Shown piece by piece: positions 36,424 through 43,433 of a DNA stretch of 64,000 nucleotides. The position numbers and the translations under genes are program-made. Each line of letters begins with the position of its first letter. Within the stretch, counting starts at the first letter, position 1. This DNA comes from JBFMCT01 sp046565765 (lineage in GTDB: Bacteria > Actinomycetota > Acidimicrobiia > Acidimicrobiales > AC-14): the NCBI GenBank assembly GCA_046565765.1, contig JBKHXX010000093.1, forward strand, positions 62,001 through 126,000. The letters run 5' to 3'. A model generated the notes under the pieces. That model had not been told where the DNA came from. It did no database searches and was given only the letters and a program-made list of their open reading frames with translations.

Positions 36424-38063
36424 CGCCGCCTCCGCACCAGGAAGGGGCCCATGGCCAGGGCGTCGACCGGGGCCGAGCCGAAGCACTCCAAGGCGTCGCG
36501 AGGATCGTCGACCATGGGGCGGCCGGCGGTGTTGAGGCTCGTGTTGATGACGACCGGCACCCCCGTCCGCCGCTCGAACCCCTCCAGCATGCGGGCCACC
36601 ACCGGCTCCTCCCGCCGGTCGACGGTCTGGATGCGGGCGGTGCCGTCGACGTGGACGGCGGCGGGGATGCGGTCCCGCCACTCGGGCCGGACGTCGTGCA
36701 CGAACAGCATGTACGGGCTGGGGAACACGCCCTCGAAGATCTCGCCGGCCCGCTCGGCCAGCACCATGGGGGCCACCGGCCGGAACTGCTCGCGGCCCTT
36801 GACGTCGTTCAGCCGCTGGAGGTTGGCCTCGTGGCGGGGGTCGGCGAGCAGGCTGCGATGCCCGAGGGCGCGGGGGCCGTACTCCGACCGCCCCTGGAAC
36901 CACGCCACCACGCCGTTGCCGGCCAGCACCTCGGCCGCCGCGTCGGCGATGTCGGGAGGGCGCTCGTGGGCGACGTCGGCGGTGACCAGCCAGGCCTCGA
37001 GGTCGGCATCCGACCACTCCCGCCCCAGGGCGGCAGTGGACATGGGCGCGACGTGGTCGCCGAGGGTGTGGGCCACGTGCAGGGCGGCGCCCAGTGCGGT
37101 GCCGGCGTCGCCCGCCGCCGGCTGCACCCACAGCCGCTCGAACGGCCCCTCGGCGGCGATGCGGGCGTTGGCCACGCAGTTGAGGGCCACGCCGCCCGCC
37201 AGGGTGAGGGCCTCCTCGCCGGTCTCGGCGTGCACCCACGCGGCCAGCTCGAGCAGCACCTCCTCCAGCCGGGTCTGCACGCTGGCCGCCAGGTCGGCGT
37301 GCTCGGCCGACCACGGCTCCTCCTCGCCGTTGTGGCGCCGCTTGGCCATGGTGGCGAAGTCGATGGGGTCGACGCTGAAGCCGCCGTCGCCGGTGGCCCG
37401 CACCGCCGAGCGCATCTCGGGCAGGAAGGAGGGCTGGCCGTAGGCGGCCAGGGCCATGACCTTGTACTCGTCCGACGACCGCCGGAAGCCGAGGTGCTCG
37501 GTGACCTCCTCGTACAGCAGTCCCAGCGAGTGCGGCAGCTGCTGGGCGGCCAGCACCTCCAGGTCTCCGTCGCGGGAGTGGCCGGCCAGGTGCGACGCCC
37601 GCTCCCCCCGCCCGTCGAGCACGAGCACGGCCGAGGACGGGTACGGGGCGGCCAGGTGGGCGGAGGCGGCGTGGGCCACGTGGTGGGCCACGTAGCGGAC
37701 GCACGCCGGGTCGAGCCCGGGCAGGGCGGTCTGGAGGAACCGCGGCGCCCGTTGGGCGTAGAGGGTGCGGAGCCCCTCCCAGCCGTCGCAGGTGACGTCG
37801 CCGTCGGCCGGAACGGGTGGGGCGAGGTGCGGGTCGTAGGAGTAGGCGACGGCGTCGAGGTCCTCGGCGCTGATGCCGGCCTGGGCCAGGCACCACGCGG
37901 CCGACAGCTCCGGGACCTCCCACGTGGAGAAGGGCACCGGCAGCTTGCCGTGCTTGCGCCTGCTGAAGCGCTCCTCTTCGGCCGCGGCCACCACCGTGCC
38001 GTCGACCACCAGGGCGGCGGCAGGGTCGTGGAACACCGCGTTGACGCCGAGCACCTTGGCCAA
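36420..38063 (-). CDS. carbamoyltransferase (NodU/TobZ family)
   Basis: About 547 residues if started at TTG 38063, preceded by GAGGGGGAAG; GTG 38054 is an alternative. The N-terminal ASKHA-fold domain starts LGVNAVFHDPAAALVVDG and has the metal histidines in VAHHVAHAASAH. The C-terminal domain carries SEYGPRALGHRSLLADPR and VINTSLNTAGRPMVDD. The family transfers carbamoyl from carbamoyl phosphate through carbamoyladenylate onto sugar hydroxyls. As first gene of the heptose operon it may decorate the heptose-containing product. It is divergent from the LLM gene across a 150-bp region with an inverted repeat. Confidence 0.9.
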   Translation of the reverse strand: MAKVLGVNAVFHDPAAALVVDGTVVAAAEEERFSRRKHGKLPVPFSTWEVPELSAAWCLAQAGISAEDLDAVAYSYDPHLAPPVPADGDVTCDGWEGLRTLYAQRAPRFLQTALPGLDPACVRYVAHHVAHAASAHLAAPYPSSAVLVLDGRGERASHLAGHSRDGDLEVLAAQQLPHSLGLLYEEVTEHLGFRRSSDEYKVMALAAYGQPSFLPEMRSAVRATGDGGFSVDPIDFATMAKRRHNGEEEPWSAEHADLAASVQTRLEEVLLELAAWVHAETGEEALTLAGGVALNCVANARIAAEGPFERLWVQPAAGDAGTALGAALHVAHTLGDHVAPMSTAALGREWSDADLEAWLVTADVAHERPPDIADAAAEVLAGNGVVAWFQGRSEYGPRALGHRSLLADPRHEANLQRLNDVKGREQFRPVAPMVLAERAGEIFEGVFPSPYMLFVHDVRPEWRDRIPAAVHVDGTARIQTVDRREEPVVARMLEGFERRTGVPVVINTSLNTAGRPMVDDPRDALECFGSAPVDALAMGPFLVRRRR

Positions 38064-38129
38064 GAAGAACTTCCCCCTCGCGCGCGCCGCAGAACGAAGT
38101 TGCGCGAGGCCACCTGCTTGACCCGCTGT

Positions 38130-38157
38130 CGCGCCTTCTACCCCCGTTGAAGGCGCG
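38130..38157. promoter_or_regulatory. inverted repeat in divergent promoter region of the heptose operon
   Basis: CGCGCCTTC and GAAGGCGCG flank a 10-nt spacer, bounded further out by TTGAC (38118-38122) and GTCAA (38157-38161). The region separates the carbamoyltransferase gene from the LLM oxidoreductase gene. The dyad is too short on Ts to be a classical terminator and is better read as an operator; the regulator is unknown. Confidence 0.4.
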
Positions 38158-38213
38158 TCAATCACACCAAGAGAATTCGGTTCTCCGGTCCGGTCACCGG
38201 GCAGGAAGGACCT

Positions 38214-39167
38214 ATGAGCCAGCTCGGGTACTCACTCTCCAGCGAGGAACACCGCCCCGCCGACCTGATCCGCTACGCCCGCCGGGCCGAGGAGGTCGGG
38301 TTCACCTTCGCCCTCATCTCGGACCACTTCCATCCCTGGGTCGACAGCCAGGGCCACAGTCCCTTCGTGTGGACGGTACTGGGCGGCATCGCCCAGGCCA
38401 CCGAGCGTCTGGAGGTGGGCACCGGGGTGACGTGCCCCACCATCCGCATCCACCCGGCGATCATCGCCCAGGCGGCGGCCACCACCGCCGACCTGTTCGG
38501 TGGCCGGTTCTTCCTCGGCGTGGGCACCGGCGAGAACCTCAACGAGCACGTCCTCGGCGACCGCTGGCCGCCCGTGGACGTCCGTCTCGAGATGCTCGAG
38601 GAGGCCATGGAAGTCATGCGGGAGCTGTGGAAGGGCGGGCTCACCAGCCACGAGGGCAAGCACTACACCGTCGAGAACGCCCGGATCTACACCGTCCCCG
38701 ACCAGCCGCCGCCCATCCACGTGGCCGCGGCCGGGGCCAAGGCAGCCGAGCTGGCCGGCCGGATGGGCGACGGCTTCGTGGGCACCTCCCCCGACACCGA
38801 GACGATCCAGGCCTTCGAGGAGGCCGGCGGCCGGGGCAAGCCCCGCTACGGCCAGATGACCGTCTGCTGGGCGGCCGACGAGGCCGATGCCCGCAGGACG
38901 GCCCTGGAGGTGTGGCCCAACGCCGGCCTCCCGGGACAGCTGTCCCAGGAGCTGCCCCTGCCGTCCCACTTCGAGCAGGCGGCCGAGCTGGTCACCGAGG
39001 ACGCCCTGGCCGAGGCGTTCCCCGTGGGCCCCGACCCCGAGCGCCACCTGTCGACGATCCGGGAGTACTTCGACGCCGGGTACGACCACGTCTACGTCCA
39101 CCAGATCGGCCCCGACCAGGAGGGCTTCTTCGACTTCTACGAGAAGCAGATCCTCCCCAAGCTGTAG
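38214..39167 (+). CDS. F420-dependent LLM-class oxidoreductase (FGD-like)
   Basis: 317 residues, the usual size. The start QLGYSLSSEEHRPADLIRYA, WTVLGGIAQATERLEVGTGV and FLGVGTGENLNEHVLGDRWP are close to the F420-dependent glucose-6-phosphate dehydrogenase-like subgroup. The end EGFFDFYEKQILPKL is typical of the group. It probably uses F420 for hydride transfer; the substrate is not known. The GGAAGGACCT site precedes the ATG. Two hairpins follow its stop. Confidence 0.9.
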   Translation: MSQLGYSLSSEEHRPADLIRYARRAEEVGFTFALISDHFHPWVDSQGHSPFVWTVLGGIAQATERLEVGTGVTCPTIRIHPAIIAQAAATTADLFGGRFFLGVGTGENLNEHVLGDRWPPVDVRLEMLEEAMEVMRELWKGGLTSHEGKHYTVENARIYTVPDQPPPIHVAAAGAKAAELAGRMGDGFVGTSPDTETIQAFEEAGGRGKPRYGQMTVCWAADEADARRTALEVWPNAGLPGQLSQELPLPSHFEQAAELVTEDALAEAFPVGPDPERHLSTIREYFDAGYDHVYVHQIGPDQEGFFDFYEKQILPKL

Positions 39168-39169
39168 GT

Positions 39170-39208
39170 CTGTGCATTTTCCTACCTCTCAGGTAGGAAA
39201 ATGCACAG
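39170..39208. terminator. 18-bp perfect hairpin terminator, bidirectional
   Basis: CTGTGCATTTTCCTACCT and its exact complement around a 3-nt CTC loop, starting 3 nt after the LLM stop codon. The stem includes a TTTT/AAAA step, so each strand ends near a short U or A run. It separates convergent genes. Confidence 0.85.
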
Positions 39209-39217
39209 TGACGCGCC

Positions 39218-39254
39218 GCTGCGGCGCCTCCGGGGGCAATGGAGGCGCCGCAGC
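39218..39254. terminator. 14-bp hairpin, likely terminator for the minus-strand gene
   Basis: GCTGCGGCGCCTCC and its exact complement flank a 9-nt loop (GGGGGCAAT), 33 nt beyond the stop of the minus-strand membrane protein at 39287. Together with the hairpin at 39170-39208 it makes two tandem stems between convergent genes. Confidence 0.65.
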
Positions 39255-39286
39255 AGACGTTCCCCCCTCCCGAGGGACTGCCCGGG

Positions 39287-40645
39287 CTAGCGGGGCAGGA
39301 AGCTGCTCAGGAAGCCGAGCCCGGGGATGGAGGGCAGCGACCCGAACGGCACGCAGGCGGAGAGGTTGAGGCTGCCCAGGGACAGGACGGTGCCCGCGCC
39401 GAGGCCGGGGATGCCGTCCGTGTTGACATTGGGCAGGTTGCCGGCCATGCCGAGCAGCGACGACAGGCAGGCGTCGAGGTTGAACGGCATGCAGCCCGAC
39501 AGGTCGAGATTGCCCATGAACGGGACGTTGAAGCCACCGGTCGCCCCGGCCGAGCCGCCCGTCGTCCCCGCCGAGCCCCCGAATCCGAGGTTGGCCCCGG
39601 GCAGGTTGCGGAACATGCCCATCACCGACGACATGCACTTGGTCACGTCGACGGGGACGCACTTGTTGACGTCGAGGCCGGCGATGTCGGGCACGGCGCC
39701 GGGGGCAACGCCCGACACCATGGACAGGATCGAGTCGACGCACTGGCTGACGCCGGCGGGCAGCGCCGCCCCCGACGTGGCGATCAGCGAGCGCACGCAG
39801 TTGGCGGCCTGGGTGGAGATCTGGCCGAGCGGCACCTTGGGCTGGCCGGTGCGGACGTCCACGATGTCGCTCACGCACGTCGGGACCGGCACGGGCAGGT
39901 TGCCGAGGTTGGGCACGTTGGGAAGGTTGGGGATGGCCGGCGTGGGCAGGCCGGCGGACGCGTTGGCGGTGGTGCCCGTGCCGCCTCCGTTCGACTTGGT
40001 GGTGGTGCCGGCCGAGGCGGTGGCGCCGCCGGTGCCGGCCGAGGCCGACGACGTGGTCTTGTTGCCGTCGGTGCCGGTGCCGACGGTCACGTCCACGTCG
40101 CCCCCCGGAACGGGCAGGGACACGCTGACGGCGCCGCCGCCCTCGCCACCGGTGGTGGGCAGGTTGAACGGGCTGACGGTGTTGACGACGGTCGCCACCG
40201 CGTCCTGGGCGGGCCCGGGCAGGGCGCCGGCGGCACCCAACCCCGTCACCCCCACCAGGCCTGTCACGACGCCGGCGACGACCTTCGCCACCATGCCTGA
40301 GAGAATTCCTGCGGGAAGCATTTGGGTTCGATTCCTCCACTTCGGTAGTCCGGCTGCCTGCGTCGTTGCAGGTCCGATGACGTTGCTCCCGGCTGTCACC
40401 AGCAGGTCGCCCTTTTCGGTGGAGAAACCCGTCGACAGCACCGAGGCCAGCGCCGCGTTGGGTTGCGGGTCGGCCCGGCCGGTCACGGCACGGACGTCGT
40501 TGGCGAACGCGGCGAGCGGCTGGAAGCCGGCCTCGGCGAGCGACCGCCCGCTGAGGATCGCTTCGGCCGCCCGTTCGTCCAGGACGTCGTCGTCTGTGAA
40601 CGTGTCACCGGGCATCTCACCCGGTACATCGCACCAGCCGTTCAC
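39287..40645 (-). CDS. putative sigma-linked membrane protein with long secreted glycine/asparagine-rich domain
   Basis: 452 residues from GTG 40645, which overlaps the ECF sigma stop by 4 bp. The N-terminal about 105 residues are polar and cytoplasmic (DVLDERAAEAILSGRSLAEA), which may bind the sigma factor. One transmembrane segment (MVAKVVAGVVTGLVGVTGLG) lies at about 110-135. The rest is external: a low-complexity Gly/Ser/Thr/Asn stretch, then short repeats with paired cysteines (VPTCVSDIVD, NKCVPVDVTKC, LSGCMPFNLDAC) suggesting repeated disulfide-bonded units. No zinc anti-sigma motif is seen, so anti-sigma function is inferred only from gene order and topology. Confidence 0.72.
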   Translation of the reverse strand: MNGWCDVPGEMPGDTFTDDDVLDERAAEAILSGRSLAEAGFQPLAAFANDVRAVTGRADPQPNAALASVLSTGFSTEKGDLLVTAGSNVIGPATTQAAGLPKWRNRTQMLPAGILSGMVAKVVAGVVTGLVGVTGLGAAGALPGPAQDAVATVVNTVSPFNLPTTGGEGGGAVSVSLPVPGGDVDVTVGTGTDGNKTTSSASAGTGGATASAGTTTKSNGGGTGTTANASAGLPTPAIPNLPNVPNLGNLPVPVPTCVSDIVDVRTGQPKVPLGQISTQAANCVRSLIATSGAALPAGVSQCVDSILSMVSGVAPGAVPDIAGLDVNKCVPVDVTKCMSSVMGMFRNLPGANLGFGGSAGTTGGSAGATGGFNVPFMGNLDLSGCMPFNLDACLSSLLGMAGNLPNVNTDGIPGLGAGTVLSLGSLNLSACVPFGSLPSIPGLGFLSSFLPR

Positions 40646-41190
40646 AGGGGTACGCCCTCGCGGGAGAGGATCCTGCGCAGGGACTCCAGGCCTCTTCGCT
40701 GGAGGGCCTTGACCGCCCCCGGCGTGCGGTCGAGGGCGGCCGCCACCTGCTCCACGGTGAGGTCGGCGACCAGCCGCAGCAGGAGCACGTCCCGCTGGGC
40801 GGGGGCCAGCCGCTCGCACAGCTCCAGCACCCGGGCCGTGCCCAGCACCCGCTCGGCGTCGTCCTCGACGTCGCCGCCGGCCGCCTCGGGCACGTCCTCG
40901 CCGCCCCACTGAGGCCGCACGCCGGCCCGCCGGCGCTCGTCGGTCAGGCGGCGGTGGGCGATGGTGAACAGCCATCCCCGGAAGTCGTCCTCGTCCCCCC
41001 GGAACGAACGCAGGCCCCGGAAGGCGCCCAGGAACGTCTCCGAGCACAGGTCGTCGGGGTCGATCGCGCCCTGGAGGCGCAGGTAGGACACGACCGCGGG
41101 GGCGAGGGCACGCCACAACCGGGTGTAGGCCCACGGGGCGTCGCCCTGGGCGGCGGTGAGCACGCTGTCGAAGGCGGCGCCGATCCTCAT
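40642..41190 (-). CDS. ECF-type RNA polymerase sigma factor
   Basis: 182 residues. Region 2: AVVSYLRLQGAIDPDDLCSE, then FLGAFRGLRSFRGDEDDFRG and WLFTIAHRRLTDERRR. Region 4: ELCERLAPAQRDVLLLRLVA and DLTVEQVAAALDRTPGAVKA. The two are separated by an acidic linker. It is co-transcribed with the membrane protein that follows, and it is divergent from the flavin disulfide reductase at 41294. The signal is unknown; the membrane-anchored partner points to an envelope or extracellular cue. Confidence 0.92.
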   Translation of the reverse strand: MRIGAAFDSVLTAAQGDAPWAYTRLWRALAPAVVSYLRLQGAIDPDDLCSETFLGAFRGLRSFRGDEDDFRGWLFTIAHRRLTDERRRAGVRPQWGGEDVPEAAGGDVEDDAERVLGTARVLELCERLAPAQRDVLLLRLVADLTVEQVAAALDRTPGAVKALQRRGLESLRRILSREGVPL

Positions 41191-41293
41191 CGCGCCGGCC
41201 CAGCGGCGCAGGGGGGAACAGGCGGCACCGGGTCCACATCGGCAGGACTTCGATCGGCCTTGAGCCGCCGCCGCCCGCCACTAGCCTCGTCCC

Positions 41294-42706
41294 GTGGCGA
41301 ATACGACAGCGGATGGCGAGTACGACGTGATCGTGGTCGGGGGCGGGCCGGCCGGAGAGAACGTGGCCGGGCGCTGCGCCGACGGCGGCCTACAGGTTGC
41401 GCTGGTGGAGCGGGACCTGGTGGGCGGCGAGTGCTCCTACTGGGCGTGCATGCCGTCCAAGGCCATGCTGCGCCCGGGCGAGGCCCTGGCCGGCGTGCGG
41501 CGGGTCCCGGGGGCCAGGGCGGCCGTCACCGGCGAGCTCGACACCACCGAGGCCCTCGCCTGGCGCGACTCGGTGGTGTCGGAGTGGGACGACCGCTACC
41601 AGGTGGAATGGCTGGAGGACGCCAAGGTGACCCTCGTGCGAGGCCATGCGCGCCTGCTCGGCGCCCGCCAGGTCGAGGTGGAGACGGAGGACGGCCGGGA
41701 GCGCCTCCGGGCGCGCCGGGCGGTGGTGCTGGCCACCGGCTCGAGCGCGGCCCCGCCTGCCGTCCAGGGCCTGGCCGAGACCCGGCTGTGGGACAACCGC
41801 GACGCCACCGAGGCGCAGTCCGTCCCCGAGCGGCTGATCGTGCTCGGCGGCGGGGCGGCGGGCTGCGAGATGGCCCAGGCGTTCCGCCGGCTGGGCACCC
41901 GCAAGATCACGCTCATCGAGGCGGGCCACCACCTGCTGCCTACCGAGGAGCCGTTCGCGGGCGACCAGGTGCGAGCCGCCCTCCAGGCCGAGGGAGTGCT
42001 GGTCTACACCGGCGTCACCGCCATGCGGGTGCTGCGCAACGAGGACCAGAGCCTGGTCACGGCCGTGCTCACCGACGGCCGCAGCGTCACCGGCGACGAG
42101 CTGCTGGTGGCGGTGGGCCGCAGCCCCAACACGTGGGACCTCGGCATGGAGACGGTCGGGCTGCGCCCGGGCACGTACGTGGAGGTCGACGACCAGCTGC
42201 TGGCGGCCAAGGTGGCCGGCGACTGGCTCTACGCGGTGGGCGACGTCAACGGCCGCTCCCTGCTCACCCACATGGGCAAGTACCAGGCCCGCCTGGCCGC
42301 CGACCACATCCTGGGCAAGCAGGTGGAGGCCTGGGCCGACCAGCGGGCCATCCCCCGGGTCATCTTCACCGATCCCCAGGTCGCGGCGGTGGGGCTCACC
42401 GAGCGCCAGGCCCAGGACCAGGGCATCGAGGCTCGCGTGCTGGCCGCTCCCATCGAGTCGGTGGCGGGCACCACCTTCCGCGGGGACGGCGTCTCCGGCA
42501 CCTGCCAGCTGATCGTCGACAACCACCGCCGGGTGCTGGTGGGGGCCACCTTCACCGGCCCGGACGTGGCCGAGCTGCTCCACGCCGCCACCGTCGCCAT
42601 CGCCGGCGAGGTGCCGATGGACCGCCTCCGCCACGCCGTCCCCGCCTACCCGACCGTCAGCGAGGTGTGGCTCAAGCTGGTCGAGGCCTACCTGGCCGCC
42701 GGCTGA
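41294..42706 (+). CDS. FAD-dependent pyridine nucleotide-disulfide oxidoreductase
   Basis: 470 residues. FAD-binding VIVVGGGPAGENVAGRCADG; redox cysteines in GECSYWACMPSKA (C-x4-C, as in dihydrolipoamide dehydrogenase and mercuric reductase); NAD(P)-binding LIVLGGGAAGCEMAQAFRRL; and VAVGRSPNTWDLGMETVG near the second FAD contact. The dimerisation domain has HAVPAYPTVSEVW in place of the usual HAHPTxSE, so the catalytic C-terminal histidine motif is changed (HAVPAYPT). The substrate could be a quinone, a low-molecular thiol or a metal. TAGCCT lies 6 nt before GTG 41294, suggesting a leaderless mRNA. Confidence 0.88.
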   Translation: MANTTADGEYDVIVVGGGPAGENVAGRCADGGLQVALVERDLVGGECSYWACMPSKAMLRPGEALAGVRRVPGARAAVTGELDTTEALAWRDSVVSEWDDRYQVEWLEDAKVTLVRGHARLLGARQVEVETEDGRERLRARRAVVLATGSSAAPPAVQGLAETRLWDNRDATEAQSVPERLIVLGGGAAGCEMAQAFRRLGTRKITLIEAGHHLLPTEEPFAGDQVRAALQAEGVLVYTGVTAMRVLRNEDQSLVTAVLTDGRSVTGDELLVAVGRSPNTWDLGMETVGLRPGTYVEVDDQLLAAKVAGDWLYAVGDVNGRSLLTHMGKYQARLAADHILGKQVEAWADQRAIPRVIFTDPQVAAVGLTERQAQDQGIEARVLAAPIESVAGTTFRGDGVSGTCQLIVDNHRRVLVGATFTGPDVAELLHAATVAIAGEVPMDRLRHAVPAYPTVSEVWLKLVEAYLAAG

Positions 42707-42761
42707 GGGCTGCCGTCAGCAGGACAGCTGGCGCTGGCCGGAAGTCACTAGCGTGCTCGCC

Positions 42762-43430
42762 GTGCCGATCCGCCTGGTGCTGGCCGAGGACAACTACCTC
42801 CTCCGAGAGGGGATGAGCCGTCTGGTGGAGGCCCAGCCCGGGCTCGAGCTGGCCGCCGCGTGTGAGGACTACGACAGCCTGCTGGCGGCCGTCGACGAGC
42901 ATCGCCCCGACGTGGTCCTCACCGACATCCGGATGCCTCCCACCGGGACCGACGAGGGCATACGCGCCGCCGAGTACGTGCGGCGGGCCCTTCCGGGGAC
43001 CGGGGTGGTGGTGCTCAGCCAGTACGCCGACCCGCAGTACGCGCTGGACTTCCTCGAGCACGGCTCACAGGGGCGGGGCTACCTGCTGAAGGAGCGGGTG
43101 TCCGACCTCGACCAGCTGCTGGGCGCCATCCAGGAGGTGGCCCGGGGTGGCTCGGTGATCGATCCCAAGGTGATCGACGCCCTGGTGACGGCCCGCTCCA
43201 AAGCACCCTCCCCGTTGCGCGACCTCACCGTACGGGAGTCCGAGGTCCTCTCCGAGATGGCCCAGGGCAAGAACAACGCCGCCATCGCCACCGCCCTGAC
43301 CCTGTCGGAGCGGGCGGTCGAGAAGCACATCAACTCGCTGTTCTCCAAGCTGGGCCTGTCGGAGGAGCGGGACGTGAGCAGGCGGGTGAAGGCCGTCCTG
43401 CTGTTCCTGTCCGAGCGCGACGGGGCCTGA
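42762..43430 (+). CDS. NarL/LuxR-family two-component response regulator
   Basis: 222 residues from GTG 42762; this start is preferred to GTG 42753 because a TAGCGT box ends 7 nt before it. The receiver domain (RLVLAEDNYLLREGMSRLVE) has its phospho-acceptor aspartate in VVLTDIRMPP; the conserved lysine is in YLLKERVSD. The C-terminal LuxR HTH has LTVRESEVLSEMAQGKNNAA and SERAVEKHINSLFSKLGLSE. It converges on a minus-strand operon carrying its likely partner histidine kinase (45773-47938). Confidence 0.94.
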   Translation: MPIRLVLAEDNYLLREGMSRLVEAQPGLELAAACEDYDSLLAAVDEHRPDVVLTDIRMPPTGTDEGIRAAEYVRRALPGTGVVVLSQYADPQYALDFLEHGSQGRGYLLKERVSDLDQLLGAIQEVARGGSVIDPKVIDALVTARSKAPSPLRDLTVRESEVLSEMAQGKNNAAIATALTLSERAVEKHINSLFSKLGLSEERDVSRRVKAVLLFLSERDGA

Positions 43431-43433
43431 CCG

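Noticed and set aside
39238..40712. Plus-strand frames opposite the sigma-linked membrane protein
   Set aside because: The minus-strand frame has a transmembrane helix, ordered cysteines and a 4-bp overlap with the sigma gene; the plus-strand frames have none of these.
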